A stretch of 64,000 nt of DNA from an uncultured Lachnospiraceae bacterium (GTDB taxonomy: Bacteria; Bacillota; Clostridia; Lachnospirales; Lachnospiraceae): assembly GCA_900546325.1 (NCBI GenBank), contig URCR01000009.1:1-64000 (forward strand), in the 5' to 3' direction. This document shows positions 1 to 7,603 of the stretch, one piece after another (the stretch's first letter is position 1; the number at the start of each line of letters is the position of its first letter). A program made the translations under genes and the position numbers. A model generated the notes under the pieces. That model ran no database searches. It worked only from the letters and a program-made list of their open reading frames with translations, and had not been told where the DNA came from.

Positions 1-71
1 CTTGAACCCACACGATCGCATTGATCACAAGATCCTTAGTCTTGCTCGTCTGCCAATTCCGACACTCCTGC
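1..71 (-). tRNA. tRNA-Leu (AAG), 3' end cut by window edge
   Basis: Read on the minus strand, the sequence from 71 downwards starts with the acceptor strand GCAGGAG. It is followed by a D-arm (GGAATTGGCAGACGAG) and an anticodon arm with stem CAAGA/TCTTG and loop CTAAGGA, giving anticodon AAG (leucine, CUN codons). A long class II variable arm follows, then the T-arm start GTGGGTTCAAG. The long variable arm fits leucine tRNAs. The last bases of the T-arm and the acceptor 3' strand lie outside the window. Confidence 0.9.
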
Positions 72-105
72 ATGTCAACTTCTCTATGTCCGTCGTACAA
101 ACGAT

Positions 106-134
106 ATATTACCATCCCTCAAAACAAATGTCAA
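106..134 (-). promoter_or_regulatory. Promoter of tRNA-Leu
   Basis: On the minus strand there is a perfect -35 box TTGACA (134..129), a 17-nt spacer and a -10 box TAATAT (111..106). Transcription would start near 99, about 28 nt before the tRNA 5' end. The spacing and distance fit a strong sigma-A promoter for the tRNA. Confidence 0.75.
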
Positions 135-244
135 CACTTTTTTAAATTTTTTATTCAATTTGAGTAATTTTATTTTTCTCCTCTGGTGCACAGCATTTCT
201 CCGCCTAAAAAAATCTTTTTCTTTTTTATTTCGCTCTTTACAAT

Positions 245-320
245 AAAACAATGTTGTGCTAATATCTAATTATCGCAAAACAATGTTTTATCAATCTTTT
301 TTTTGATAGCACATTGTTTT
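245..320. promoter_or_regulatory. Three copies of AAAACAATGT upstream of the yhbD-like gene
   Basis: AAAACAATGTT occurs at 245..255 and again at 277..287, 32 bp apart. The exact inverse ACATTGTTTT lies at 311..320. The last copy lies about 40 bp before the start codon at 363. Regular spacing by about three helical turns, with one inverted copy, suggests an operator, perhaps for the adjacent MerR-like protein itself (inference). No convincing -35/-10 pair was found here; the rest of 135..362 is AT-rich with no gene. Confidence 0.4.
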
Positions 321-362
321 ATTAAAATATTTTGTATAACTGATTCTAACAGGAGGTGCTAT

Positions 363-1043
363 ATGGACATTTCTCAAAAAGAGCTTTCAAAAAAAGACCT
401 TTTAAGAGTAACCGGAATTTCCTACGGACAGCTCTATCGCTGGAAGCGGGAAGGTCTGATCCCGGAAGAATGGTTCGTCAAGAGATCCAGTCCGACCGGA
501 CAGGAGACTTTCTTTCCAAAAGAATTGATTCTAAGAAGAATTCAGGCAATCCAGACTTTGAAAGACCGCTACTCGCTTGAGGAACTTGCAAAGCTTCTCT
601 CACCGGAAATTACAAACCGTGTCTTCACAGAGGAAGAGCTGGAATCTTTCACAGAGATTGATATCAGTGTGGCAGCAGATTTCATGGATGTTCTCGACAA
701 GGATGCCTTTACCTTTATCGAAGTACTCGTGATGATCGCCCTCTGCAGATGGAAGGATCACAACCTGCTTCAGGAGCAGACGCTGCACGATCTGATTCCA
801 AACGTGGCCCCGGCCGCTGCTAAAGTTACAGATATCAAAACCACTTTTCTGCTTCTTACTGTAAACGCAGAACATTTTGGTCTGTTTCTTCTCAACCCTT
901 CCCCGGAAGGAACACTCTTGCTCGATGAGCGTATCAAGGTCGTCTGCCAGATTTCTCTTCAGGAACTCTGCAACGAGATCAAACTCAAATACAAAGACAC
1001 CTTTTCTTTTGCATTCGATGAAGAGGCCGTCAAAAACAGCTAA
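363..1043 (+). CDS. YhbD-like MerR-type DNA-binding protein (DUF4004 family)
   Basis: The protein has 226 residues from the ATG at 363, which has AGGAGG at 351-356; an upstream in-frame start at 303 has no such site. The N-terminus (about residues 10-70) is a MerR-like winged helix, including the motif TGISYGQLYRWKREGLIPEE. The remainder is the helical C-terminal domain of the YhbD family. In Bacillus subtilis yhbD lies next to the bactofilins yhbE and yhbF, and here a bactofilin gene follows 69 bp downstream on the same strand, which supports the assignment. Its likely role is a regulator or partner of the bactofilin module; this is inferred from context. An array of AAAACAATGT motifs upstream may be its operator. 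Confidence 0.75.
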   Translation: MDISQKELSKKDLLRVTGISYGQLYRWKREGLIPEEWFVKRSSPTGQETFFPKELILRRIQAIQTLKDRYSLEELAKLLSPEITNRVFTEEELESFTEIDISVAADFMDVLDKDAFTFIEVLVMIALCRWKDHNLLQEQTLHDLIPNVAPAAAKVTDIKTTFLLLTVNAEHFGLFLLNPSPEGTLLLDERIKVVCQISLQELCNEIKLKYKDTFSFAFDEEAVKNS

Positions 1044-1112
1044 ATTTTTATCACTTTTCAATAGGATTTTTCAAGCAGTACTTAACACTGCTCATATAAG
1101 GAGGACATTTTT

Positions 1113-1793
1113 ATGAAGACGGATATGAAAATCAGCGGATCCGGAAAAATCGGACAGGGAGAATACAACTTAATCAAGATCAGCGGCAGCGGCGCAATTG
1201 AAGGTCCGGTGAACTTTGAAACCTTCAAAGTCAGCGGCTCCTGCAAAGTGTGTCCGGATGCTGCACTCGAGGGAAATGAGATGCACATCAGCGGATCTAT
1301 TCATTCTCAAAGTGAGATCAAGGCAAATACGCTGCATGTCAGCGGTTCTCTTCATTCCGAAAGGGATATGAAAGTCCGTTCTCTCAAAGTCAGCGGTTCC
1401 TGCCGCCTGCAGGGGAAAATTTATGCAGATGAAATTTATGTTTCCGGTTCTTTGAAAAGCTCGGAAGAAGTCAATGCTGACATCGTTGAGATCCGTGGAA
1501 TGGCAACCTTGAACGACTTGTTCGGAGAACAGATTACTTTTATTCCTGAAAGCTCCGGCACCTTTAACTTCTTCCGTTTCGCAAAACACCGGAAACTCAG
1601 CAATGTAAAAAATATTGAGTGTACAACGCTGGAAGCCGGATGCCTGCAGTGCGACACGATCAGCGCTGAAAATATTCTCCTGACAGACGGTTGTGTCGTA
1701 AATCATATCCAGTGCGATGGCACACTTTCCTATGACAGCACTTGTCAGATCGGCACTGTGGAAGGAAACTGTGCACAGAAACTATTATCATGA
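1113..1793 (+). CDS. Polymer-forming cytoskeletal protein (bactofilin family)
   Basis: This 226-residue protein has a strongly repetitive first two thirds. A motif such as KISGSG, KVSGSC, HISGSI, HVSGSL, KVSGSC or YVSGSL recurs about every 17-18 residues, the spacing of a bactofilin right-handed beta-helix. Bactofilins self-assemble into membrane-associated filaments that act in cell shape, cell-wall positioning or motility. The C-terminal part (after residue 135) is less repetitive and may cap the helix. The ATG at 1113 has AAGGAGG upstream. It follows the YhbD-like gene, probably as one operon, and ends in the hairpin at 1829. There is no signal peptide or membrane segment. Confidence 0.85.
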   Translation: MKTDMKISGSGKIGQGEYNLIKISGSGAIEGPVNFETFKVSGSCKVCPDAALEGNEMHISGSIHSQSEIKANTLHVSGSLHSERDMKVRSLKVSGSCRLQGKIYADEIYVSGSLKSSEEVNADIVEIRGMATLNDLFGEQITFIPESSGTFNFFRFAKHRKLSNVKNIECTTLEAGCLQCDTISAENILLTDGCVVNHIQCDGTLSYDSTCQIGTVEGNCAQKLLS

Positions 1794-1828
1794 TCCCGTA
1801 TCATTCTCTTTGTTTCTACAGAAAAACA

Positions 1829-1868
1829 AGCCTTGCAGGGAAGCAATATCTTCCTCTGCAAGGCCTGC
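1829..1868. terminator. Bidirectional terminator
   Basis: The stem GCCTTGCAG (1830..1838) pairs with CTGCAAGGC (1856..1864). It is extended by GGAAG/CTTCC around a CAATAT loop. T-rich tracts flank both sides. It separates the plus-strand bactofilin gene from the minus-strand reductase ending at 1886. Confidence 0.85.
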
Positions 1869-1885
1869 TTTTACTTACTTTTTAC

Positions 1886-3007
1886 CTACAATGCACTCAG
1901 TTCTTCTGCCACCTGCTGCAGGTTTTCCCGGATCGCGATTTTCTGCGGACAGACTTTCTCACATTTTCCACAACGGATACACTGATCTGCCTTCGCTTTT
2001 TCATCCATTCCAGACCATTTTTTCTTCGTCTGTTCTGTATTCTGATATACAGCCTGATCGTTCCAGATTCTGAAATTCCCCGGAATATCCACTCCCGCCG
2101 GACACGGCATACAATAAGCGCAGCCGGTACATCCATTCTTCACACGCGATTTCAGCGTATCTGCAGTGTCCTCAATCAGCTTCTGTTCCTTCTCTGACAA
2201 CGGCTCAAATGTTTCAAAAATACTAAGATTGTCTTCCACCTGTTCCATCGTGCTCATACCGCTTAAGATGACTTTTACGTTTGGAAGTGTTCCGACAAAC
2301 CGAAGCGCCCACGATGCAACACTTGCATGTTTCCGCTCCTTTGCCAGCTGTTCTTCGATCTCTGCCGGAAGGGATGCGAGCATTCCCCCTTTGACCGGTT
2401 CCATGACAATGACCGGAATACCTTTCTCTTCTGCCAGATGATACCCTTTCAGCCCCGCCTGAATTTCTGTGTCCATATAGTTGAGCTGGATCTGACAGAA
2501 ATCCCACGGATAATAATTTAAAATCTCCTCAAACACCTCGTAGTCATCATGAAAGGAAAATCCAAGATAACGGATCTTTCCTGCTGCACGCATTTCTTCC
2601 AGATACGAAATGATTCCAAGAGCTTTTACCTTCTCAAATTTTGCACGGTCAAGTGCATGGAGCAGATAGAAATCCACATAATCCTTGTGCAAACGCTCCA
2701 TCTGTTCTTCAAAAATCCTTTTCGCATCCTCTAATGTGTCCAGTTTCCAGATTGGCAGCTTTGTCGCAAGATAGTAAGAATCGCGGTCATATTTTTCCAG
2801 TACGCTTCCCACGAAAGGCTCACTGTCCCCATTGTGGTACGGGTATGCCGTATCAATATAATTGACACCTGCCGCGATCGCCCGGTCGATCATTCTCTCT
2901 GCTTCTACCTCGTCGATCTTCTGATCCTCTGTCAGCGGAAATCTCATACATCCAAATCCGAGAAGTGACGTCTTGATCCCCAGCTTTTCAAATGCTCTTT
3001 GTTCCAT
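1886..3007 (-). CDS. Aldo/keto reductase with C-terminal 4Fe-4S ferredoxin domain
   Basis: The protein has 373 residues. Residues 1-270 form an aldo/keto reductase barrel with the catalytic tetrad visible: D52 and Y57 (IDTAYPYHNG), K83 (ATKLPIW) and H117 (YLLHALD). It should reduce carbonyls with a nicotinamide cofactor. Residues from about 290 carry two cysteine clusters, CTGCAYCMPCP and CIRCGKCEKVCP, which are typical 4Fe-4S ligands. The enzyme may therefore couple to an iron-sulfur electron carrier, as is common for this subfamily in anaerobes. The substrate is unknown. It lies 21 bp downstream of the RsmH-family gene, and the two may be co-transcribed. Confidence 0.85.
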   Translation of the reverse strand: MEQRAFEKLGIKTSLLGFGCMRFPLTEDQKIDEVEAERMIDRAIAAGVNYIDTAYPYHNGDSEPFVGSVLEKYDRDSYYLATKLPIWKLDTLEDAKRIFEEQMERLHKDYVDFYLLHALDRAKFEKVKALGIISYLEEMRAAGKIRYLGFSFHDDYEVFEEILNYYPWDFCQIQLNYMDTEIQAGLKGYHLAEEKGIPVIVMEPVKGGMLASLPAEIEEQLAKERKHASVASWALRFVGTLPNVKVILSGMSTMEQVEDNLSIFETFEPLSEKEQKLIEDTADTLKSRVKNGCTGCAYCMPCPAGVDIPGNFRIWNDQAVYQNTEQTKKKWSGMDEKAKADQCIRCGKCEKVCPQKIAIRENLQQVAEELSAL

Positions 3008-3028
3008 AAAAATCCCTTCCTTTTCTTC

Positions 3029-4153
3029 TTATTCTTCTGCCCTGACTGCCCAGCGCATTTTTGTAGAGCGTGCACGACTGTTTCTGCTGCATTCTTCTGC
3101 CGATGGCCGGATGACATCATTGGCGACCTCGCTGTAAATACCTGCGCGCTTCCATTCTTTGAAGGCCTTCTTTACGATCCGGTCTTCCCCCGAATGAAAT
3201 GTAAGGATTGCCACTCTTCCACCCGGAGCCAGTGCCGCCGGAAGCTTCTCCATAAATGCATAGAGCACCTCAAACTCACTGTTCACATCGATCCGAAGCG
3301 CCTGAAAAGTTCTCTGGCAAGATTTCTTTCCTGCCTCTTTCTGTTCCCGTTCCGGCAGGAAGGACAGTGCCTCCTCAATCGCTTTCTGAAGCTGTGTCGT
3401 CGTCTCCACCGGCTCCCCTTTTCTTAGTTTCTCCATCACTTTGGCTGCAATCTCCTCTGCATAAGGCTCATCAGAATTTTCCCACAGCATCCCTGCCAGT
3501 TCTTCTTCTGTCACCTCTTTGAGACGCTCTGCCGCCGATACCCCTTTCTGTGGGTTCAGCCGAAGATCAAGCGGTCCTTCCTTCTTATAGGTAAATCCTC
3601 TCTCAGGGTTATCAATCTGCATGGAAGATACTCCAAGATCTGCAAGAATGAAATCAAACGGTCCTGCTTCTTCGGCAATCTGATCAATATCCGCAAAATT
3701 CATCTGTCGGATCGTCAAAATCTCTTCCCCATATCCGGCTTTTTCCAGCCGCTCCTTTGTCTTGACCGACTCGATCGGGTCTACATCAAGTGCATACAGA
3801 TGTCCCTGTCCCTGCAGACATTTTAACATTTCCTTTGTATGTCCTCCATAACCAAGTGTGGCATCAAGTCCTTTCTGCCCCGGCTGGATCCGGAGGAAAT
3901 CCAAAATCTCCTTCACACAGATGGAAATGTGCATTCCGACCGGAGTTCCCCCTTTCTGAATGACTTTCTCGATCGTCTCCGGATATTTCTCCGGCTGAAG
4001 CTCCTTATATTTCTCCTGATAGCTGCGCGGATGCGTCCCCTTATACCGAACGCGGCGCTTATGCTGCGTTTGTTCTGTCTGATTCTCTGGCACAGCAGTC
4101 TCTGCTCGAATCTCCTCCGGAGAGATGCTGTCGTTTCTATCCTGTTTTTTCAT
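3029..4153 (-). CDS. RsmH (MraW)-family SAM-dependent rRNA methyltransferase
   Basis: The protein has 374 residues, longer than the usual RsmH length of about 310. The extra is a charged N-terminus of about 70 residues rich in K, E, Q and R. The family core begins near residue 75, with the SAM-binding motif LDATLGYGGHTKEML, then FDFILADLGVSSMQIDNPERGF and a C-terminal AILTFHSGEDRIVK block, all RsmH hallmarks. RsmH N4-methylates C1402 of 16S rRNA. The usual rsmH sits in the dcw cell-division cluster; here there are no mraZ, ftsL or pbp neighbours, so this may be a second, divergent copy. The exact target is therefore less certain than the chemistry. Confidence 0.75.
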   Translation of the reverse strand: MKKQDRNDSISPEEIRAETAVPENQTEQTQHKRRVRYKGTHPRSYQEKYKELQPEKYPETIEKVIQKGGTPVGMHISICVKEILDFLRIQPGQKGLDATLGYGGHTKEMLKCLQGQGHLYALDVDPIESVKTKERLEKAGYGEEILTIRQMNFADIDQIAEEAGPFDFILADLGVSSMQIDNPERGFTYKKEGPLDLRLNPQKGVSAAERLKEVTEEELAGMLWENSDEPYAEEIAAKVMEKLRKGEPVETTTQLQKAIEEALSFLPEREQKEAGKKSCQRTFQALRIDVNSEFEVLYAFMEKLPAALAPGGRVAILTFHSGEDRIVKKAFKEWKRAGIYSEVANDVIRPSAEECSRNSRARSTKMRWAVRAEE

Positions 4154-4390
4154 ATCTGCTCTTCTCTTCCTTTTCCATTTTTCTATTGATCATGTCTGCA
4201 GCAATAATTGCAGTCTGTCTTTTTTGATTTCCATGAAAGAAGTATATCACAAACCGTTGCTTTTGCCTACCTTAACCTGCCGTCCAAAACAAGGTCTGCA
4301 GGATTATAGCAGCCTTATTTTAAAAATAGGCACGATATCGGAATATGTAACGCAGCCTTAACACAATAACGTTCGCAAGTACCTCTTTAA
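4154..4390. other. Intergenic region without a recognisable gene
   Basis: This gap separates the start of the RsmH-family gene from the terminator behind copA. Read on the minus strand it holds a possible -10 box (TATACT near 4245) with a weak -35, which could serve the methyltransferase gene. No ORF with a ribosome site, structured RNA or repeat was recognised. Confidence 0.4.
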
Positions 4391-4433
4391 AACAAGTCCG
4401 GACAGAAGCTTTCCCTCTGCCCGGACTTGTTTT
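4391..4433. terminator. Terminator behind copA, bidirectional
   Basis: CAAGTCCGG (4393..4401) pairs with CCGGACTTG (4421..4429), continued by partly paired CAGA.../TCTG. On the minus strand it is followed by TTTTAAAG, and on the plus strand by TTTTG. It lies 41 bp past the copA stop codon. Confidence 0.8.
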
Positions 4434-4474
4434 GCTGCCATAACTCTTTTTATAAAAATTCTCTTAGCGCTTTC

Positions 4475-4684
4475 TTACTGGATCTCTAATACCTGATAAT
4501 CTTTCGCTTCTACAGCCTCTTTTAAAATATCAGACGGCACATCCCCGCTCAAAGTCACAACCGCAGTTCCTGTTTCATGACTTACCACTGCTTCCTCTAC
4601 TCCCGTAATTGCCTCCAGTGTCTTTTTTACTGTCGCCTCACAGTGTCCGCACATCATTCCTTCGATTTTCATTGTTTTCTGCAT
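4475..4684 (-). CDS. Possible CopZ-like copper chaperone made from an internal in-frame start in copA
   Basis: Inside copA, codon 780 is an ATG (4684..4682). It is preceded by a full Shine-Dalgarno AGGAGG (4698..4693) at an ideal 8-nt spacing, in the sequence AGAGGAGGAATTGATCATG. Initiation here would give a free 69-residue protein, MQKTMKIEG... with MCGHC, the length and motif of CopZ. Either the site is used, so one gene yields pump and chaperone, or it is the relic of a separate copZ that lost the upstream copA stop codon. The nested reading is an inference from a strong site. Escherichia coli copA is known to make a small chaperone by another route, ribosomal frameshifting. Confidence 0.5.
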   Translation of the reverse strand: MQKTMKIEGMMCGHCEATVKKTLEAITGVEEAVVSHETGTAVVTLSGDVPSDILKEAVEAKDYQVLEIQ

Positions 4685-7021
4685 GATCAATTCCTCCTCT
4701 TTCATCTGCTTTTTATGTCTGTTTCTCTTTTTATCTTTTCTTGCATCTTCCAATCGGAACAAATTCAGCCGGAGCGCATTTGTCACGACACAGAAACTAG
4801 AAAGGCTCATTGCCGCCGCTCCGAACATCGGATTTAACTTCCATCCAAACAGAGGATACCATACACCTGCTGCCAGAGGAATTCCGATCACATTATAGAA
4901 AAATGCCCAGAATAGATTCTCATGAATATTTCTCAGTGTTGCCCTGCTGAGACGGATTGCTGCCGGAACATCACTTAATCTGCTCTTCATCAGCACCACA
5001 TCTGCCGCGTCGATTGCCACATCTGTTCCCGCGCCGATCGCAATTCCGATATCCGCTCTCGTAAGAGCCGGGGCATCATTGATCCCATCTCCTACCATAG
5101 CAACTTTTCCCTTCTTTTTCAATGCCCGAATGGTACTTTCTTTTCCTTCCGGAAGAACTCCTGCAATTACTTCATCCACACCTGCCTGTTTTCCGATTGC
5201 CTTTGCGGTCCGTTCATTGTCTCCGGTCAGCATAACAACATGGATTCCCATGTTCTGCAATTCCCTGATTGCCTGCGGGCTGTCTTCCTTAATTACATCT
5301 GCCACTGCGATAACTCCTGCCAGTTTCCCTCCTTTTGCAAAAAACAGCGGCGTCTTTCCTTCCTCTGCAAATGCTTCTGCCGTCTGTTTTATCTGTGCCG
5401 GCACCTCTGCCTGCTCCCGGATAAAGTTCAGATTCCCTCCGGCAAGCGGCACACCTTCCCATATTCCGGTCAGTCCATTTCCCGGAACCGCCTGAAACTC
5501 TTTGACAGAAACTGTTTCCATTCCGCTCTCTTCCTTTGCCCTCTGTACGATTGCATGTGCCAGCGGATGCTCGCTCTTTTGTTCCAGGGCGTAGGCAGTC
5601 CGAAGAAGTTCTTCCTCTGTCACACCATCTGCCGGAAGAAGATCTGTCACCTCCGGTTTTCCACTTGTGATTGTTCCGGTCTTGTCGAGTGCGACAATCT
5701 CCGTCTTTCCGGCCTCTTCCAGAGAAACTGCCGTTTTAAACAAAATTCCATGTTTTGCACCCATGCCGTTTCCGACCATGATTGCCACCGGAGTCGCAAG
5801 ACCAAGTGCACACGGACAGCTGATCACAAGCACTGCGATTCCCCTCGCCAGTGCAAATCCAACACTCTGCCCTGCCAGAAGCCATACGATGACAGTGACT
5901 GCCGCAACCACCATGACGATCGGAACAAACACGCCTGACACTTTATCTGCCACTTTGGCAATCGGAGCCTTTGTCGCCGCCGCATCACTGACCATCTGAA
6001 TAATCTGGGAAAGTGTCGTATCTTCCCCGACTCTTGTTGCCTCGCATTTCAGGAAGCCGGACTGATTCATCGTCGCAGCAGACACCGGATCTCCCTCTTT
6101 TTTATCTACCGGGATGCTTTCGCCGGTGAGCGCCGCCTCATTGACCGCGCTGCTCCCCTCAAGCACAATACCATCTACCGGTATATTTTCACCTGGTCTT
6201 ACAAGAAATATATCTCCCTTTCTCACCTGTTCAATCGAAACGGTCTCCTCTGTTTCATTCCGGAGGACAACCGCATTTTTCGGTGCAAGGCGCATCAACC
6301 CTTTCAGTGCGTCCGTCGTCTTCCCCTTGGAGCGAGCCTCCAGCATCTTTCCGACCGTGATCAGTGCCAGGATCATCGCAGCAGATTCAAAGTAAAATTC
6401 ATGCATGTACCCCATCACCTGATCCATATTCCCGCGAAGCTGTGACTCCGTCATGGCAAAGAGTGCATAGGTACTATACACAAACGAAGCGCCGGCGCCA
6501 AGCGCCACGAGCGTGTCCATATTCGGTGCCAGGTGCCACAGACTCTTCCATCCACTGACAAAAAACTTCTGATTGACAATCATCACCGCAATCGTAAGCA
6601 GCATCTGGAGCAGCCCCATCGCCACATGGTTTTCTGCCAGTACTTTCGGAACCGGCCAGCCCCACATCATATGCCCCATCGAAAAGTACATTAACACCGC
6701 CAGAAACCCCAGGGAGGCAATCAGCCGTTTCTTCAGAATCGGTGTCTCCGTATCCTTCAGCAGCGCTTCCTCCTCTCCGGAAGTTCCCGGCTCCCCACTC
6801 TTTTCGCCTTCTTGCTTGTTTCCATTCTTCCTCGCCGCACCATATCCTGCGGCCTCCACCGCCGCGATCACCGCCGACGGTTCAGCACTTCCTTCCACTC
6901 CCATTGAGTTTGTCAGAAGACTCACCGAGCATGCCGTCACCCCGGGGACTTTCGCCACTGCTTTTTCCACCCGCGTGCTGCAGGCAGCACAGCTCATTCC
7001 TGTAACTGTATATTGTTCCAT
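4475..7021 (-). CDS. copA: Copper-exporting P1B-type ATPase with N- and C-terminal heavy-metal-binding domains
   Basis: This 848-residue pump exports Cu(I) across the cytoplasmic membrane with ATP. The first heavy-metal-associated domain has MSCAACS at residues 9-15. Membrane helices follow from about residue 100. The TGE phosphatase loop is at 299-301, the CPC metal site at 402-404 (SCPCALGLATP), and the phosphorylation motif DKTGT at 446-450. SEHPLAH and MVGDGINDAPAL lie in the ATP-binding and hinge region. Unusually, a second metal-binding domain is fused at the C-terminus (residues 780-848, MMCGHC with C791 and C794) behind a lysine-rich linker. This part looks like a CopZ chaperone and has its own internal ribosome site (separate entry). 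The gene follows csoR by 11 bp with AGGAGG before the ATG, so it is under copper control. Confidence 0.93.
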   Translation of the reverse strand: MEQYTVTGMSCAACSTRVEKAVAKVPGVTACSVSLLTNSMGVEGSAEPSAVIAAVEAAGYGAARKNGNKQEGEKSGEPGTSGEEEALLKDTETPILKKRLIASLGFLAVLMYFSMGHMMWGWPVPKVLAENHVAMGLLQMLLTIAVMIVNQKFFVSGWKSLWHLAPNMDTLVALGAGASFVYSTYALFAMTESQLRGNMDQVMGYMHEFYFESAAMILALITVGKMLEARSKGKTTDALKGLMRLAPKNAVVLRNETEETVSIEQVRKGDIFLVRPGENIPVDGIVLEGSSAVNEAALTGESIPVDKKEGDPVSAATMNQSGFLKCEATRVGEDTTLSQIIQMVSDAAATKAPIAKVADKVSGVFVPIVMVVAAVTVIVWLLAGQSVGFALARGIAVLVISCPCALGLATPVAIMVGNGMGAKHGILFKTAVSLEEAGKTEIVALDKTGTITSGKPEVTDLLPADGVTEEELLRTAYALEQKSEHPLAHAIVQRAKEESGMETVSVKEFQAVPGNGLTGIWEGVPLAGGNLNFIREQAEVPAQIKQTAEAFAEEGKTPLFFAKGGKLAGVIAVADVIKEDSPQAIRELQNMGIHVVMLTGDNERTAKAIGKQAGVDEVIAGVLPEGKESTIRALKKKGKVAMVGDGINDAPALTRADIGIAIGAGTDVAIDAADVVLMKSRLSDVPAAIRLSRATLRNIHENLFWAFFYNVIGIPLAAGVWYPLFGWKLNPMFGAAAMSLSSFCVVTNALRLNLFRLEDARKDKKRNRHKKQMKEEELIMQKTMKIEGMMCGHCEATVKKTLEAITGVEEAVVSHETGTAVVTLSGDVPSDILKEAVEAKDYQVLEIQ

Positions 7022-7032
7022 TTTTCTTCCTC

Positions 7033-7335
7033 CTACTTCATCAACTTCTGTAGTACCGCCACAAGCTCGTCGATCGTCTCATCCTTTCCGTCTCTGATAT
7101 CTTCCGCAACACAACTGCGGATATGATTTGCAAGAAGTACCTTATTAAAACTGTTCAGCGCTGCATTGACAGCAGACACTTGAACTAAAATATCCGTACA
7201 GTAGACCTCTTCCTCTACCATCCGCTTGATCCCCCTTACCTGCCCTTCAATCCTGCTCAGGCGGTTGATCAAATCACGATATTCTTTATCTGTACGTTCT
7301 TTCTTTTTATGACAGCATTGTTTTTGTTCTTCCAT
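7033..7335 (-). CDS. csoR: CsoR-type copper-sensing repressor
   Basis: The protein has 100 residues from the ATG at 7335, the start 8 nt after AAGGAG; three ATGs in a row occur at 7341, 7338 and 7335. It is an all-helical DUF156/CsoR protein with the typical INRLSRIEGQVRGIKRMVEE helix. It has the Cu(I) ligand set C-H-C: Cys in VYCTDIL, then His and Cys in ANHIRSCV. An additional N-terminal CCHKKK could bind metal. CsoR represses until Cu(I) binds. It is the first gene of the operon with copA, and the operator upstream fits CsoR, so autoregulation is expected. Confidence 0.9.
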   Translation of the reverse strand: MEEQKQCCHKKKERTDKEYRDLINRLSRIEGQVRGIKRMVEEEVYCTDILVQVSAVNAALNSFNKVLLANHIRSCVAEDIRDGKDETIDELVAVLQKLMK

Positions 7336-7445
7336 CATCATCTCTCCTTTTCCAATCAAATATACACTTCTATCCGCTGTATTTTTCACTTTTCCTATCA
7401 TTTTCTTTTATTGATAAGAATGGTTAGAAGTATCTTTACACTCGC

Positions 7446-7474
7446 ATTATATACCCTTATGGGGTATATTGCAA
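7446..7474 (-). promoter_or_regulatory. csoR-copA promoter with CsoR operator in the spacer
   Basis: On the minus strand there is a -35 box TTGCAA (7474..7469), a spacer of exactly 17 nt and a perfect -10 box TATAAT (7451..7446). The spacer holds the dyad ATATACCC-TTAT-GGGGTATAT (7449..7469), a G-tract inverted repeat of the type bound by CsoR. Apo-CsoR bound here would block RNA polymerase. Confidence 0.88.
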
Positions 7475-7544
7475 GTATTTTTTTGATTTCTTGTCTAAAA
7501 GAATTTAATGCCCATTTTCTCTGCTGATACAACGACTGAGGTAC

Positions 7545-7592
7545 AACAAAAAGAGCGATTGCTTTTCACATTCCCATGCTTTGCAATCGCTC
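7545..7592 (-). terminator. Terminator of the MFS/M20 operon
   Basis: On the minus strand the stem GAGCGATTGC (7592..7583) pairs with GCAATCGCTC (7562..7553). It is followed by TTTTTGTTG. It lies 11 bp beyond the MFS stop codon. Confidence 0.85.
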
Positions 7593-7603
7593 ATAATACT
7601 TTT

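Noticed and set aside
5240..5938. Long open frame opposite copA
   Set aside because: It is the complement of a strongly conserved ATPase gene and has no ribosome site or family features.
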